A program made the position numbers and the translations under genes. The notes beneath the pieces were generated by a model. The model saw only the letters and a list, made by a program, of their open reading frames with translations, was not told the origin of the DNA and ran no database searches. 64,000 nucleotides of DNA from Tianweitania populi (lineage in GTDB: Bacteria; Pseudomonadota; Alphaproteobacteria; Rhizobiales; Rhizobiaceae): contig NZ_BMZQ01000002.1 of assembly GCF_014652875.1 (NCBI RefSeq), positions 908,501 to 972,500 of the forward strand, in the 5' to 3' direction. Shown piece after piece: positions 1 through 10,690 of this stretch (position 1 is its first letter; the number at the start of each line of letters is the position of its first letter).

Positions 1-782
1 AAGAGTCGACTGAGAAGGACTCCTTCTTCGTGTCCGGCCGCGGAGAGTTGCAGCTGGCCGTTCTGATCGAGAACATGCGCCGCGAAGGCTTTGAACTTGG
101 TGTTTCGCGTCCGCGCGTCGTCATGAAGGATGGCGAGAACGGCGAGAAGCTGGAGCCGATCGAGGAAGTCGTTATCGACGTCGATGAGGAATATTCCGGC
201 ACGGTCGTGCAGAAGATGAGCGAGCGCAAGGCCGAAATGGTCGAGCTGCGCCCGTCCGGCGGCAATCGCGTGCGCCTCGTGTTTTACGCCCCGACCCGTG
301 GCCTGATCGGTTACCAGTCGGAGCTTTTGACGGATACGCGCGGCACGGCGATCATGAACCGTCTGTTCCACGATTATCAGCCGTTCAAGGGTGAGATCGC
401 AGGCCGCAACAACGGCGTGCTGATCTCCAACGACCAGGGCGAAGCTGTCGCCTACGCGCTGTTCAACCTGGAAGATCGCGGCCCGATGATCATCGATGCC
501 GGCGTGAAGGTTTATCAGGGCATGCTGATCGGCATCCACAGCAGAGACAACGATCTCGAAGTGAACGTGCTGAAGGGCAAGAAGCTCACCAACATCCGCG
601 CCGCCGGCAAGGATGAAGCCGTGAAACTCACGACCCCGATCAAGATGACGCTGGAGCGCGCTTTGTCCTGGATTCAAGACGACGAATTGGTGGAAGTGAC
701 GCCGAAGTCGATCCGCCTGCGCAAGCTCTACCTCGACCCGAACGAGCGCAAGCGCTTCGAAAAGTCGTCGAAGACGGCCTGA
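1..782 (+). CDS. typA: GTP-binding ribosome-associated protein TypA/BipA, 3' part
   Basis: Open from the left edge (reading frame begins at base 3), giving the last 259 residues; family members are about 600 residues, so the GTPase domain and the rest of the N-terminal half lie outside the window. The visible part starts in the EF-G-like domain ([11 protein letters not shown]) and runs through the BipA-specific C-terminal domain (motifs [16 protein letters not shown] and [18 protein letters not shown]). TypA is a translational GTPase that binds the 70S ribosome and assists 50S assembly, mostly under stress or cold. A hairpin with a T-rich tail follows the TGA stop. The identification is secure; only the 5' end is missing. 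Confidence 0.97.
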   Translation, partial: ESTEKDSFFVSGRGELQLAVLIENMRREGFELGVSRPRVVMKDGENGEKLEPIEEVVIDVDEEYSGTVVQKMSERKAEMVELRPSGGNRVRLVFYAPTRGLIGYQSELLTDTRGTAIMNRLFHDYQPFKGEIAGRNNGVLISNDQGEAVAYALFNLEDRGPMIIDAGVKVYQGMLIGIHSRDNDLEVNVLKGKKLTNIRAAGKDEAVKLTTPIKMTLERALSWIQDDELVEVTPKSIRLRKLYLDPNERKRFEKSSKTA

Positions 783-798
783 TCTTTAAAGCGACCTG

Positions 799-830
799 AA
801 CCGGCTGACCCTAGGTTAGCCGGTTTTCTC
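799..830 (+). terminator. Rho-independent terminator of typA
   Basis: The arms AACCGGCT (799-806) and AGCCGGTT (818-825) are perfect complements. The inner bases extend the stem by about four more pairs around a CTA loop, and TTTTCTCTT follows. It lies 17 bases behind the typA stop and separates typA from the next small unit. Confidence 0.75.
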
Positions 831-881
831 TTGCGCTCTCGGCCGATCGGTCCCACATTCCCGTTGTGTTCAACAAATTGG

Positions 882-893
882 AAGGAGGTGATC
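882..893 (+). promoter_or_regulatory. Perfect extended Shine-Dalgarno sequence
   Basis: AAGGAGGTGATC is complementary over 12 bases to the conserved 3' end of bacterial 16S rRNA (GATCACCTCCTT). The ATG of the 23-codon ORF follows with normal spacing, 7 bases after GGAGG. Full-length complementarity of this kind is rare in this window, where most sites are 4-6 bases long. Confidence 0.7.
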
Positions 894-895
894 GA

Positions 896-967
896 ATGTC
901 GAGTGATTTCGTTTCTCGTTGCGTGGTCTCGACGGATCGTCTCTGCGGGGAGCAGCCTTCCCGCTAG
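896..967 (+). CDS. Putative 23-residue small protein or leader peptide
   Basis: ATG at 896 and TAG at 965-967 give 23 residues beginning MSSDFVSRC and ending GEQPSR, with Cys at positions 9 and 17. It is preceded by a perfect 12-base Shine-Dalgarno and followed by a structured stretch: GCGCGG 976-981 pairs with CCGCGC 1013-1018, enclosing a GCGCT/AGCGC hairpin. A strong terminator comes next (1037-1066). The unit is bounded on the left by the typA terminator, so it looks like an independent transcript of about 200 bases. I do not recognise the peptide. It could be a real small protein, a leader peptide, or the translated part of a dual-function small RNA. No promoter could be fixed with confidence in 831-881. 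Confidence 0.5.
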   Translation: MSSDFVSRCVVSTDRLCGEQPSR

Positions 968-1036
968 GATGTGACGCGCGGACGAGCGCTTGGTAGCGCC
1001 CGGGGAAAAAGACCGCGCCACGGACGAAACACGAAG

Positions 1037-1066
1037 GCCGCTTCACTCAGGTGAAGCGGCTTTTTT
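1037..1066 (+). terminator. Strong Rho-independent terminator
   Basis: GCCGCTTCAC (1037-1046), loop TCAG and GTGAAGCGGC (1051-1060) form a perfect 10-bp stem with a tetraloop, followed by TTTTTT (1061-1066). It ends the small unit that carries the 23-codon ORF. It points toward the convergent transglutaminase gene, and no other plus-strand gene lies upstream of it. Confidence 0.9.
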
Positions 1067-1106
1067 ATTGCCTAGTTTCTTGGCGTCGGACGGTGAGCGA
1101 AGCAGC

Positions 1107-1970
1107 TTACGCTGCTTCGCGCTCACGCATGTCGCTCTCAGCTAGGATGCGGCGGGCTTCTTCCGGAGCCAACTCGTCAGCCCAGACCTTGAATGTGGTC
1201 AGGATATGGGGGCCGAAAGTGTGGATCAGCGGCACATCCGTGGCATCGCGACCGTAGGCGACGACGACGCGGCCTGCGCGTGGCCGGTTGTGGCGGGCAT
1301 CGAAGGTGTACCAGCCGCCTTCCAGATAGACCTCCATCCAGGCGGAGAAATCCATCGGTGCCGGATCGCGGGGAATGCCGATGTCGCCGAGGAAACCGTT
1401 CACATAACGCGCCGGGATATTCATGCAGCGGCAAAGCGTGATCGCGAGATGCGCGAAATCGCGACACACGCCTACGCGTTCTTCATGGCCTTGGCCCGCC
1501 GTGCGGGTGGAGCGGGCATAAGAATAACCGAACGAGATGCGGTTATGCACGTAATCGCAGATGGCCTGCACACGCTGCCAACCCGGCTGTGTGTTGCCGA
1601 AGAGGTTCCAAGCCGTGTCCATCATCAGGTCGGTGTCGCAATAACGGCTGCCTAACATGAATACCAAAGCTTCATCGGGCAGTTCGGCGATCGGCACTTC
1701 ACGCAGTTCCGGGTGGGCTTGCTCGAACTCACCGCTATCGGCAATCACCGCATCATACATGATGCTGGTATCGCCAGCCGGCGCTGTGAAGCGAAGGCAC
1801 CGGTTGCCGAACTGATCGAGGTAAACGGTCGAGGGGATGTCCGGCGTCAGCTGCGGGCGCTGCTCGCGAACAAGATCGACGCGCCGCTCGGGACGGATTT
1901 CAAGCGCGGCTAGGATCGGCGTCGGAGCGGGGCACTGGACGCCTAGTTCGTAACCGATACGGATCAGCAT
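1107..1970 (-). CDS. Transglutaminase-like domain protein
   Basis: The protein has 287 residues from the ATG at 1970, which has GGAG 8 bases upstream; an upstream in-frame start at 2003 lacks a ribosome site. An N-terminal beta domain (about 1-90) is followed by a transglutaminase-like core with nucleophile motif GVCRDFAHLA (Cys about 169) and the WYTFDARHN motif (Asp about 224, His about 227). The residue before AW in MDFSAWMEVYL is Ser, where many relatives have His, so the catalytic arrangement may differ. Such proteins are cysteine-protease-like or structural, and their substrate is unknown. The stop codon sits in the loop of a hairpin (1093-1126) without a T-tract. The gene is convergent with the small unit at 896. 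Confidence 0.88.
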   Translation of the reverse strand: MLIRIGYELGVQCPAPTPILAALEIRPERRVDLVREQRPQLTPDIPSTVYLDQFGNRCLRFTAPAGDTSIMYDAVIADSGEFEQAHPELREVPIAELPDEALVFMLGSRYCDTDLMMDTAWNLFGNTQPGWQRVQAICDYVHNRISFGYSYARSTRTAGQGHEERVGVCRDFAHLAITLCRCMNIPARYVNGFLGDIGIPRDPAPMDFSAWMEVYLEGGWYTFDARHNRPRAGRVVVAYGRDATDVPLIHTFGPHILTTFKVWADELAPEEARRILAESDMREREAA

Positions 1971-1998
1971 GATGCGCTCCAATTTCCGGACAATATAA

Positions 1999-2025
1999 AA
2001 CAAAGCCGTTCAACCGGGCTTTGTT
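1999..2025 (-). terminator. Terminator behind the SDHAF4-like gene
   Basis: AACAAAGCC (1999-2007) and GGCTTTGTT (2017-2025) form a 9-bp stem. On the minus strand it is followed by TTTATATTG. It lies about 55 bases past the stop of the gene at 2080-2307 and before the transglutaminase-like gene, so the two probably have separate transcripts. Confidence 0.65.
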
Positions 2026-2079
2026 CCCCCGCGCCGTCTTGTACTTTTGGTGGGTATGATCCGGCTCAGCGTGACGATG

Positions 2080-2307
2080 TCAGAAGTCGACGGCGATGCC
2101 CTTCTTTTCCCAATCGCCATAGCGCACGGGATCATGGCCGCCCCGGCCACCGCGCTCCTTGGGCATGGCAGCTTCCGCCTGCTCATACTCGGCGCGCCGT
2201 GCCTGCGCTTCGGCCAGCGCGCGTTCGGCAGCCGGCGACAATGGCTTGCGCGCGAGTTCGCCTGTTTCCGGTGGAAGCCCGTTATTGGCATCGCTGTTAT
2301 CCATCAT
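2080..2307 (-). CDS. DUF1674 / SDHAF4-family protein (succinate dehydrogenase assembly factor 4-like)
   Basis: A 75-residue protein whose last 20 residues (HDPVRYGDWEKKGIAVDF) match the C-terminal signature of the DUF1674/SDHAF4 family. The N-terminal half is charged, Ala/Glu rich and probably flexible. In mitochondria SDHAF4 binds the flavinylated SdhA subunit and promotes its pairing with SdhB; the bacterial members are presumed to do the same. The gene is divergent from htpX, with about 100 bases between the two starts. That neighbourhood (this gene, htpX, rsmB) is common in rhizobia. Confidence 0.85.
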   Translation of the reverse strand: MMDNSDANNGLPPETGELARKPLSPAAERALAEAQARRAEYEQAEAAMPKERGGRGGHDPVRYGDWEKKGIAVDF

Positions 2308-2409
2308 TGAAGTCCCTTTAAGCGCTTCCCATGATAATAGGCGTCACGCAGGCGGCCTGAAAGGCCCCGCGTTCAACAGTTGCCGGCGCAAAAAGGAGGC
2401 GCCTCGACG

Positions 2410-3426
2410 ATGAACATGATCCGAACCGCGATGCTGCTCGCCTTCATGACCGCGCTCTTCATGGGCGTCGGCTATCTTATCGGCGGCACGGGTGGCATGG
2501 GGATCGCCTTCTTGTTCGCCGCCGGCATGAACCTGTTTTCCTATTGGAACGCCGACAAGATGGTTCTGCGCATGAACAATGCGATGGAAGTCGATCGCAG
2601 TTCGGCGCCGGAATATTACGCGATCGTGGAAGATCTCGCACGCCGCGCCGAGCTGCCGATGCCACGCGTCTATCTGATCGACGAAGACCAGCCGAACGCC
2701 TTTGCCACCGGCCGCAATCCGCAAAACGCCGCGGTTGCCGCCACCACCGGCCTGCTGCGCCGCCTTAACGCCGATGAAGTGGCGGGTGTCATGGCGCACG
2801 AGCTGGCCCATGTGCAGAACCGCGACACGCTGACCATGACGATCACCGCAACGCTTGCCGGCGCGATATCCATGCTCGGCAACTTCGCGTTTTTCTTTGG
2901 CGGCAACCGCGAGAATAACAACAATCCGTTGGGCGGCATCGGCGTGATTGTCGCCATGATCGTGGCGCCGCTTGCGGCCATGATCGTGCAGATGGCGATC
3001 AGCCGGACGCGCGAATATTCGGCCGATCGGCGCGGTGCGGAAATCTGCGGCAACCCGAATGCGCTCGCTTCCGCGCTGAACAAGATCGCGCGCGGCGCGC
3101 ATCAGATCGTCAACGAGGGTGCCGAGCGCAATCCGGCTGCGGCGCATATGTTCATCATCAACCCGCTGTCGGGCCAGCGCATGGACAACCTGTTTTCGAC
3201 CCATCCGGATACCGGCAACCGCATCGCAGCCTTGCAGGCGATGACCGACATTCAGCCGGGTCGGAGTTATGCCGGTGGGTTCCAGCCGGAAACGACCAGC
3301 GCGCCGGAGAGTGCAGCCGGGCCGTGGAGCGGGCGTGGCGAACGTCAGCTAGGTAGTGGTTCGGCATCCGGTCCATGGAGCGGTTCGCGTAACAAACCGT
3401 CCACTCGCCGGGGACCATGGTCTTGA
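2410..3426 (+). CDS. htpX: Membrane zinc metalloprotease HtpX
   Basis: The protein has 338 residues from the ATG at 2410, chosen because AAGGAGG (2393-2399) lies 10 bases upstream. Two N-terminal membrane segments (about 4-50) precede the M48 peptidase domain with the zinc motif HELAH (residues 130-134). A second hydrophobic pair (about 150-200) and the downstream zinc-ligand segment [13 protein letters not shown] follow. The C-terminal tail is low complexity with three GPWS repeats, a feature seen in rhizobial homologues. HtpX degrades misfolded inner-membrane proteins together with FtsH. It overlaps the start of rsmB by 10 bases, which suggests coupled translation. Confidence 0.95.
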   Translation: MNMIRTAMLLAFMTALFMGVGYLIGGTGGMGIAFLFAAGMNLFSYWNADKMVLRMNNAMEVDRSSAPEYYAIVEDLARRAELPMPRVYLIDEDQPNAFATGRNPQNAAVAATTGLLRRLNADEVAGVMAHELAHVQNRDTLTMTITATLAGAISMLGNFAFFFGGNRENNNNPLGGIGVIVAMIVAPLAAMIVQMAISRTREYSADRRGAEICGNPNALASALNKIARGAHQIVNEGAERNPAAAHMFIINPLSGQRMDNLFSTHPDTGNRIAALQAMTDIQPGRSYAGGFQPETTSAPESAAGPWSGRGERQLGSGSASGPWSGSRNKPSTRRGPWS

Positions 3427-4805
3427 ACCAGGCTCGCACGCCCAACGGCAGCGCCAATCGCCGGCCTTCGTCCTTCGCCAATCCAACCTCCGACATTCCC
3501 GGCCTGCCTGCGCGGCAGGCTGCGGCCAAGCTTCTGGCGGCGGTTGTGGATGCCCGCACCTCGCTCGACGGGCTGACGGATGAAGAGCATGGGCACCCAG
3601 CTTATCGCGCGCTGGAAGGGCGCGACAGGGCGCTGGTGCGCGCCATCCTGATCTCGGCCCTGCGGTTTCGCGGCACGATCCAGGCTGCGATCTCGAACCA
3701 GCTCGACCGGCCGCTGCCTGGCAACGCGTTGACGCTGAGCCATGTGCTGCATGTGGCCATCGCCCAAGTCCTGTATCTCGACGTGCCTGATCGCGCTGCC
3801 GTCGATCTGGCTGTCGAGCAGGCGAAAGGCGATCCGCGCACGCGGCGTTTCGACGGGTTGGTCAATGGCGTGCTGCGCTCGATCGTCAGGCGCAAGGCGC
3901 AGATCCTCGGCAAGACCCCAATCGCCAACGCCCCGGACTGGTTCGTGGCACGGTTGAACGAAGCCTATGGCGAAGAACGCGCCAAGGCCATCCTCACGGC
4001 GCATCTGACTGAGGCGCCCGTGGATTTCACCGTGAAGGATGATCCGGCGGGCTGGGCCGAAAAGCTCGGCGGCATCGTGCTGCCAACGGGCACCGTCCGG
4101 GTGGCGCGTCGGGAGGGCGCGATTGCGGCCTTGCCGGGCTATGAGGATGGCGCGTGGTGGGTGCAGGATGCGGCGGCGGCCTTGCCGGCGCTGATCATGG
4201 GCGATGTTCGGGGCAAGCGCGTTGCCGATCTCTGCGCGGCACCGGGCGGTAAGACGGCGCAGCTGATCCAGGCTGGTGCAGAGGTCACGGCGCTGGATAT
4301 TTCGCGCAGCCGGATCAAGCGCCTACGGACCAATCTGGAACGGCTCGATCTTCCAGCCGAGGTCGTGGAAGCCGACCTTTCCGTTTACGAACCGGCGGAA
4401 CCTTTCGATGCCGTGCTGCTGGATGCGCCTTGCTCGTCCACCGGCACGGTGCGGCGGCATCCCGACGTGCTTTGGACCAAATCCCCGGAAGAAATCGAGA
4501 AGCTGGCCGCCGTTCAGTTCCGCCTGTTGAAGGCAGCTGTGCGGCTGGTGAAGCCCGGCGGGCGCATAGTCTTCTCCAACTGTTCACTCGACCCGGTTGA
4601 AGGCGAGCAGATGGTTGAGCGCATTCTGGCCGAGCAGCCCGAGCTTGAGCTGGAGCCGATTGCACCCGGCGAGATTCCTGTCGTCGATGCTTTCCTCACG
4701 CCAACCGGCACGGTGCGCACGACACCAGCTGACCTGCCGCATGAAGACCCCGCACTTGCCGGCATGGACGGCTTCTTCGCTGCCCGGCTGAGACGCCGTG
4801 GTTAA
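3417..4805 (+). CDS. rsmB: 16S rRNA (cytosine-C5)-methyltransferase, RsmB/NOP family
   Basis: A 462-residue protein with a NusB-like RNA-binding N-terminal domain (about 30-160) and a Rossmann methyltransferase domain. The SAM-binding motif is [13 protein letters not shown]. The two cysteines of the m5C methyltransferase mechanism lie in [15 protein letters not shown] and [10 protein letters not shown]. RsmB methylates C967 of 16S rRNA in E. coli. The start overlaps htpX by 10 bases. The first 30 residues (rich in Asn, Pro and Ser) lie before the conserved fold, so the true start could be slightly downstream. Confidence 0.93.
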   Translation: MVLNQARTPNGSANRRPSSFANPTSDIPGLPARQAAAKLLAAVVDARTSLDGLTDEEHGHPAYRALEGRDRALVRAILISALRFRGTIQAAISNQLDRPLPGNALTLSHVLHVAIAQVLYLDVPDRAAVDLAVEQAKGDPRTRRFDGLVNGVLRSIVRRKAQILGKTPIANAPDWFVARLNEAYGEERAKAILTAHLTEAPVDFTVKDDPAGWAEKLGGIVLPTGTVRVARREGAIAALPGYEDGAWWVQDAAAALPALIMGDVRGKRVADLCAAPGGKTAQLIQAGAEVTALDISRSRIKRLRTNLERLDLPAEVVEADLSVYEPAEPFDAVLLDAPCSSTGTVRRHPDVLWTKSPEEIEKLAAVQFRLLKAAVRLVKPGGRIVFSNCSLDPVEGEQMVERILAEQPELELEPIAPGEIPVVDAFLTPTGTVRTTPADLPHEDPALAGMDGFFAARLRRRG

Positions 4806-4892
4806 TGCCGGGTTGATCTCGGCTCCCCTATCAAAGCTCCGTTAACCATCCCCGTCTAGATTGCCGAAAGGAATCGATGATGGGATGGTTGA

Positions 4893-6590
4893 GTGAGTGC
4901 TGCCGTAGAAGCGCCGGAGCTTTGGGGCTTGGTGGCAAAGGCGCTGTGGCGCAAGACGCGCCGGCGTTTGCGTGCCGGTCCGGGCTGGCGCTTCCGTTAT
5001 GCCGGCCGCACCCCTGACCGGCTGCTGATTGCGCCGCCCGACCTGCGTCTCGCCGATCCGCAGATCGCGCAGGACATTTATTACGGGCGCTTTCCGTTTG
5101 CCGGCAAGGTGGTGGAAACCAGCGGCCGCTCGCCCTTCGACATCAAGGTTGCTTCGCCGGAATGGGTCGAAGCACTGCAGAACTTTCATTGGCTGCGACA
5201 TCTGCGCGCCGCGCAGACTGAACTGGCAGCCGTTAACGCTCGCGCCTTGGTTGGCGAGTGGATCGGCCTGCACGGCAAGCGCATCAGCCATCCCGCCTGG
5301 GATGCGGGCATCACGGCCAGCCGCGTGATCAGCTGGCTGCAGCATTCCTCGATCATCCTGCAAGGTGCCGACTTCGCCTTTTATCGCCAGTTCCTGAAGG
5401 CGCTGAGCGTGCAAGTGCGTTATTTGCGCGCTGTGGCCGCCGAGATGCCGGTGGGCGAAGACCGGTTGCGCGCCCGCATCGCACTGGCTTTTGCGGCCTT
5501 GTCGCTGCCGGTGCCGGCCGCAACTCTGCGCACCGCCACGCGCTGCCTTGCGGAAGAACTCGACCGCCAGATCCTGCCCGATGGCGGTCATATCTCGCGC
5601 AGCCCGCTGGCCGTTCTCGAACTGCTCGCCGACCTGCTGCCGCTGCGGCAAACCTATGCCAACCAGTCCGCGACGCCGCCGCAGGCCTTGATGGGCGCGG
5701 TGGACCGGATGCTGCCGGCGCTGCGCTTCTTCCGCCATCAGGACGGCTCGCTGGCGCGCTTCAACGGCATGGGCGTCACCGTTCATGACCGTGTCGCCGC
5801 CATTCTGCGCCATGACGATGCCTGTGCCGCGCCGCTGCTTCATGCGCCGCATTCCGGCTATGAGCGTTTGTCGATGGGCGGCACGACGGTGATTGCCGAT
5901 ACCGGCCCAGCACCGGCGGTCGACCAGTCGGCGCAAGCGCATGCCGGTTGCTTGTCGTTTGAACTGTCCTCATCGCGGCGCTCATTCATCGTCAATGCCG
6001 GCGTGGATACGTTCGGCGCGCGCGATTTCCGCCCGCTGGCCCGCGCCACAGCTGCGCATTCCACCGCCGTGTTCAACGATGCCTCTTCGGCCCGCTTCAA
6101 CCTGGCGGGCATGAACGGATGGATCGGCACGCCGCTGGTGGCAGGCCCGCGCGTGGTGCGTTCGCGGCGGCTGGATGAGGGGCGCAACGGTTCGACCCTG
6201 CAGGGCTTCATCGCCAGTCATGACGGCTATCTTCAGCGTTTCGGCCTGTTCCATGAACGCCAGCTCGTCCTCTCGGATGGCGGCCAGATGCTGGAGGGCA
6301 TCGATCGCTTCCATGCCGCCGGCAACGGTTTGCCGCGCAGCGGGCATGTCGCGATCCGCTTTCATGTGCATCCCGATGCCGAGCTGGATCGCGACGGCGA
6401 CAGCCTCGTCATTCAAGGCCGCGACGGCGAAGGCTGGATCTTCCGTTGCGGTGAGGTGCTTCCCGAAATCGAGGATTCAATCTTCTTTGCGGGACTGGCA
6501 GGCCCGGCGCGCACCAAGCAGATCGTGCTGCATTACGATGCCGCCGAACATCCGACACTAGCCTGGCGTTTCACAAGAATCACAAGCTGA
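4893..6590 (+). CDS. Heparinase II/III family protein
   Basis: A 565-residue protein that starts at a GTG directly after an in-frame TGA, so no longer form is possible; the ribosome site is weak. The N-terminal half is an all-helical toroid of the alginate/heparin lyase type (for example LRHLRAAQTELAAVNARALVGEWI). The C-terminal half is the beta-sandwich heparinase II/III-like domain (SRRSFIVNAGVDTFGARDFR, then ARATAAHSTAVFND). No signal peptide is visible at the chosen start. Homologues beside purH are standard in rhizobia, but their substrate is unknown; polysaccharide lyase activity is inferred from fold only. Confidence 0.87.
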   Translation: MSAAVEAPELWGLVAKALWRKTRRRLRAGPGWRFRYAGRTPDRLLIAPPDLRLADPQIAQDIYYGRFPFAGKVVETSGRSPFDIKVASPEWVEALQNFHWLRHLRAAQTELAAVNARALVGEWIGLHGKRISHPAWDAGITASRVISWLQHSSIILQGADFAFYRQFLKALSVQVRYLRAVAAEMPVGEDRLRARIALAFAALSLPVPAATLRTATRCLAEELDRQILPDGGHISRSPLAVLELLADLLPLRQTYANQSATPPQALMGAVDRMLPALRFFRHQDGSLARFNGMGVTVHDRVAAILRHDDACAAPLLHAPHSGYERLSMGGTTVIADTGPAPAVDQSAQAHAGCLSFELSSSRRSFIVNAGVDTFGARDFRPLARATAAHSTAVFNDASSARFNLAGMNGWIGTPLVAGPRVVRSRRLDEGRNGSTLQGFIASHDGYLQRFGLFHERQLVLSDGGQMLEGIDRFHAAGNGLPRSGHVAIRFHVHPDAELDRDGDSLVIQGRDGEGWIFRCGEVLPEIEDSIFFAGLAGPARTKQIVLHYDAAEHPTLAWRFTRITS

Positions 6591-6667
6591 CGCCCTTCGG
6601 CGCTTGCATTTGACCGCGCCCATGGCCTAGGTCCGGGCTTCCCCAGCGAAGCCCGAGATCTCCTGCC

Positions 6668-8284
6668 ATGGCCGTCCCCTCCAAGAACATTCCGGCACCT
6701 GACCGCGTTATCATCAAGCGCGCGCTGTTGTCCGTGTCCGACAAGGCCGGCGCGGTGGAGTTTGCCCGCGCGCTGCACGAAGCCGGCGTGACGCTCCTTT
6801 CGACAGGCGGCACCTCCAAGGCGATCGCCGAAGCCGGTTTGCCGGTGACGGACGTGTCGGATGTCACAGGCTTTCCCGAGATCATGGACGGCCGGGTGAA
6901 GACGCTGCATCCAAGCGTCCATGGCGCGCTCTTGTCGATCCGCGACGACGCCGAGCACAAGGCGGCAATGGTCGAGCACGGCATCGAGCCGATCGATCTG
7001 CTCGTGGTGAACCTTTATCCCTTCGAAAGCGTGCGCGCGTCGGGCGCGAATTACGCTTCGATCGTGGAGAATATCGACATTGGCGGACCGGCCATGCTGC
7101 GCGCGGCTGCCAAAAACCATGCTTATGTCAGCGTGGTCGTCGATCCCAGCGACTATCAGTCCGTGCTGGAAGAGATGAAGGCGGGCGAGGGCAGTGTCGG
7201 CTTGGCTTTCCGCCAGCGGCTCGCGGCCAAGGCCTATTCGCGCACGGCCGCTTACGATGCTGGCATTGCCTCGTGGTTTGCCGGTGCGGTTGAAGGCGTT
7301 TCGACCACCTATAACAGCCTTGGCGGTACGGTGGCAGGCGAGTTGCGCTATGGCGAAAACCCGCACCAGACGGCCGGCTTCTACAAGACGGGCGAGAACC
7401 GCCCCGGCGTTGCGACCGCGCGGCAGTTGCAGGGCAAGGTGCTGTCCTACAACAACATCAACGACACGGATGCGGCGTTCGAGCTGGTGGGCGAGTTCGA
7501 TCCGGCAAAGGGTGCTGCAGTCGCCATCATCAAGCATGCAAACCCCTGCGGCGTTGCAACCGGCGCCACGCTGGTCGATGCCTACAAGAAGGCTCTGGCC
7601 TGCGACCCCGTTTCGGCCTTCGGCGGCATCGTTGCGTTGAACGGCACGATCGACGCGGCGGTTGCGGAAGAGATCGTCAAAGTCTTCACCGAAGTAATCA
7701 TCGCGCCGGACGCCACGGATGAAGCGATCGCCATCATCGCCGCGAAGAAGAACCTGCGCTTGCTGGTGACCGGCGGCCTGCCGGATCCGCGTGCGCCGGG
7801 CATGGCCGTGAAGACGGTTGCCGGCGGCTTCCTTGCTCAATCGCGCGACAATGGCGTGGTGGATGATTTCGACCTGAAGACCGTGACCAAGCGCGCGCCG
7901 AGCGAGCAGGAGTTGGCCGATCTGCGCTTCGCCTTCCGGGTGGCCAAGCATGTGAAGTCGAACGCTATCGTTTACGTTAAGGATGGGGCGACGGTGGGCA
8001 TTGGCGCGGGCCAAATGAGCCGCGTGGACTCGTCGCGCATCGCCGCTTCCAAGGCGCAGGATGCAGCCAAGGCCGCCGGCTTGGATGTGTCGCTGGCCAA
8101 GGGCGCGGTTGTCGCGTCCGACGCCTTCTTCCCCTTTGCCGACGGTTTGCTGGCTGCGGTGGAAGCGGGTGCGACGGCCGTGATCCAGCCGGGCGGCTCC
8201 ATGCGCGATGACGAGGTGATTGCGGCTGCCGACGAGCATGGCCTGGCGATGGTGTTCACCGGCATGCGCCACTTCCGCCACTGA
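6668..8284 (+). CDS. purH: Bifunctional AICAR transformylase / IMP cyclohydrolase
   Basis: 538 residues, the usual family length. The N-terminal MGS-like IMP cyclohydrolase domain (about 13-150) begins [20 protein letters not shown] and contains the STGGTSKAI motif. The AICAR transformylase domain follows, with [12 protein letters not shown] and ending in FTGMRHFRH. The enzyme carries out the last two steps of purine synthesis: formyl transfer from 10-formyl-THF to AICAR, then ring closure to IMP. The gene stands 77 bases behind the heparinase gene and is followed by a long imperfect hairpin. Confidence 0.98.
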   Translation: MAVPSKNIPAPDRVIIKRALLSVSDKAGAVEFARALHEAGVTLLSTGGTSKAIAEAGLPVTDVSDVTGFPEIMDGRVKTLHPSVHGALLSIRDDAEHKAAMVEHGIEPIDLLVVNLYPFESVRASGANYASIVENIDIGGPAMLRAAAKNHAYVSVVVDPSDYQSVLEEMKAGEGSVGLAFRQRLAAKAYSRTAAYDAGIASWFAGAVEGVSTTYNSLGGTVAGELRYGENPHQTAGFYKTGENRPGVATARQLQGKVLSYNNINDTDAAFELVGEFDPAKGAAVAIIKHANPCGVATGATLVDAYKKALACDPVSAFGGIVALNGTIDAAVAEEIVKVFTEVIIAPDATDEAIAIIAAKKNLRLLVTGGLPDPRAPGMAVKTVAGGFLAQSRDNGVVDDFDLKTVTKRAPSEQELADLRFAFRVAKHVKSNAIVYVKDGATVGIGAGQMSRVDSSRIAASKAQDAAKAAGLDVSLAKGAVVASDAFFPFADGLLAAVEAGATAVIQPGGSMRDDEVIAAADEHGLAMVFTGMRHFRH

Positions 8285-8389
8285 TCGCTGGGGTCTCTTC
8301 GCTCGCCTGCTTTGTTGCGAAAGCCTTGAAAGCCGAAAGGCTTCCATCGGTTTCGCGCCTCGCAGGCAAGCGAATATCCTCCCAGCGAT
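8284..8389. repeat. Long imperfect inverted repeat (about 106 nt)
   Basis: Nested complementary arms: ATCGCTGGG (8284-8292) with CCCAGCGAT (8381-8389); TTCGCTCGCCTGC (8298-8310) with GCAGGCAAGCGAA (8362-8374), one mismatch; and GCGAAA (about 8317) with TTTCGC (8351-8356), around a short A/G-rich centre. It begins at the purH stop codon and ends about 90 bases before obgE. It lacks a T-tract and is much larger than an ordinary terminator. A mobile palindromic repeat or a structured 3'/5' UTR are the two likely explanations. Confidence 0.6.
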
Positions 8390-8462
8390 ACCAGCTCTTC
8401 GAAGCTGCTTTTCGTCGGCCTCTCGCGCTTTCGCGGCGTTTGCGCTACACGACGGCGCTTAA

Positions 8463-9520
<1,058 letters not shown>

Positions 9521-9521
<1 letters not shown>

Positions 9522-10690
9522 TGCAGCGCGAGCTGAGCTCTTACCGGCGCATCACCGTCAAGATCGGCTCGGCCTTGCTGGTGGATCGCGAAAGCGGTTT
9601 GAAGCGCCAATGGCTCGCCTCGCTAGCGCGCGACATCGGGACCCTACGGCAGGCGGGCGCAGATGTGCTTGTCGTATCGTCCGGCGCGATCGCGCTTGGC
9701 CGCACCATCCTGGGGTTAGGGCGCGGGCCGTTGAAGCTCGAAGAAAGCCAGGCGGCGGCGGCGGTCGGCCAGATCGCGCTGGCTGGCGCCTGGTCCGAGG
9801 AACTGGCTGGTGTCGGCCTGAAATCGGGTCAGGTGCTTGTGACGCTCGGCGATACCGAAGAACGCCGCCGCTACCTCAATGTGCGCGCTACGATCGGCAC
9901 GCTGTTGAAGCTTGGCGCCGTTCCCGTGATCAACGAGAACGACACGGTTGCGACCTCCGAAATCCGTTACGGCGACAATGACCGGCTGGCTGCGCGCGTC
10001 GGCACGATGATGAATTCCGACCTGCTGGTGCTCCTGTCCGATATCGACGGGCTTTACACCGCCCCTCCGCAGCGCGACCCGAATGCCGAGTTCGTGCCTT
10101 ACGTCGAGCGGATCACGGGTGAGATCGACGCCATGGCGGGTGCTGCGGCGTCCGAACTGTCGCGCGGCGGCATGCGCACCAAGCTCGATGCCGGCAAGAT
10201 CGCGACGGCGGCGGGTGCGGCGATGATCATCACGGCCGGTGACCGCCTGCATCCCCTGGCCGCCATCGACAAGGGCGAGCGTGCCACCTTCTTCAAGGCG
10301 TGGGACCATCCTGTGCGCGGTTATAAGAGCTGGATTGCCGGGCAGCTGGAGCCTGCAGGCCGGCTGACGGTGGACGGCGGTGCGGTCAACGCATTGCTTG
10401 CCGGCAAGTCGCTGCTGCCAGCCGGTGTGACCGGCGTCAGCGGCGTGTTCGAGCGCGGCGACACGATCGCGGTGCTTGGCCCTGACGGCGCGGAAATCGC
10501 GCGCGGGCTTGCGGCCTATGATTCCGGCGACGCTTTGCAGATTGCGGGCCTGAAAAGCACGGAGGTGGCTGATGTGCTGGGCTATGAAGCGCGCTCGGCC
10601 ATGGTGCATCGCGACGATCTCGTGATGACGAGGCAGGCCGCACGCAGCGACGCCATCGTGCAGGAAACAAGCCATGCTGAATCTGCTTGA
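9521..10690 (+). CDS. proB: Glutamate 5-kinase
   Basis: 389 residues. The amino-acid-kinase domain (about 1-260) has KIGSALLVD at the N-terminus, VSSGAIALG, and the substrate loop [25 protein letters not shown]-terminal PUA domain (about 280-370) follows. The enzyme phosphorylates glutamate to gamma-glutamyl phosphate, the first and feedback-inhibited step of proline synthesis. It is translationally coupled to obgE (1-base overlap) and to proA (17-base overlap), so the three genes form one operon. Confidence 0.97.

Noticed and set aside
2344..3204. Long minus-strand open frame opposite htpX
   Set aside because: It is the antisense shadow of htpX in a GC-rich genome; composition is His/Arg rich with no recognisable domain, while htpX has HEXXH and a ribosome site.
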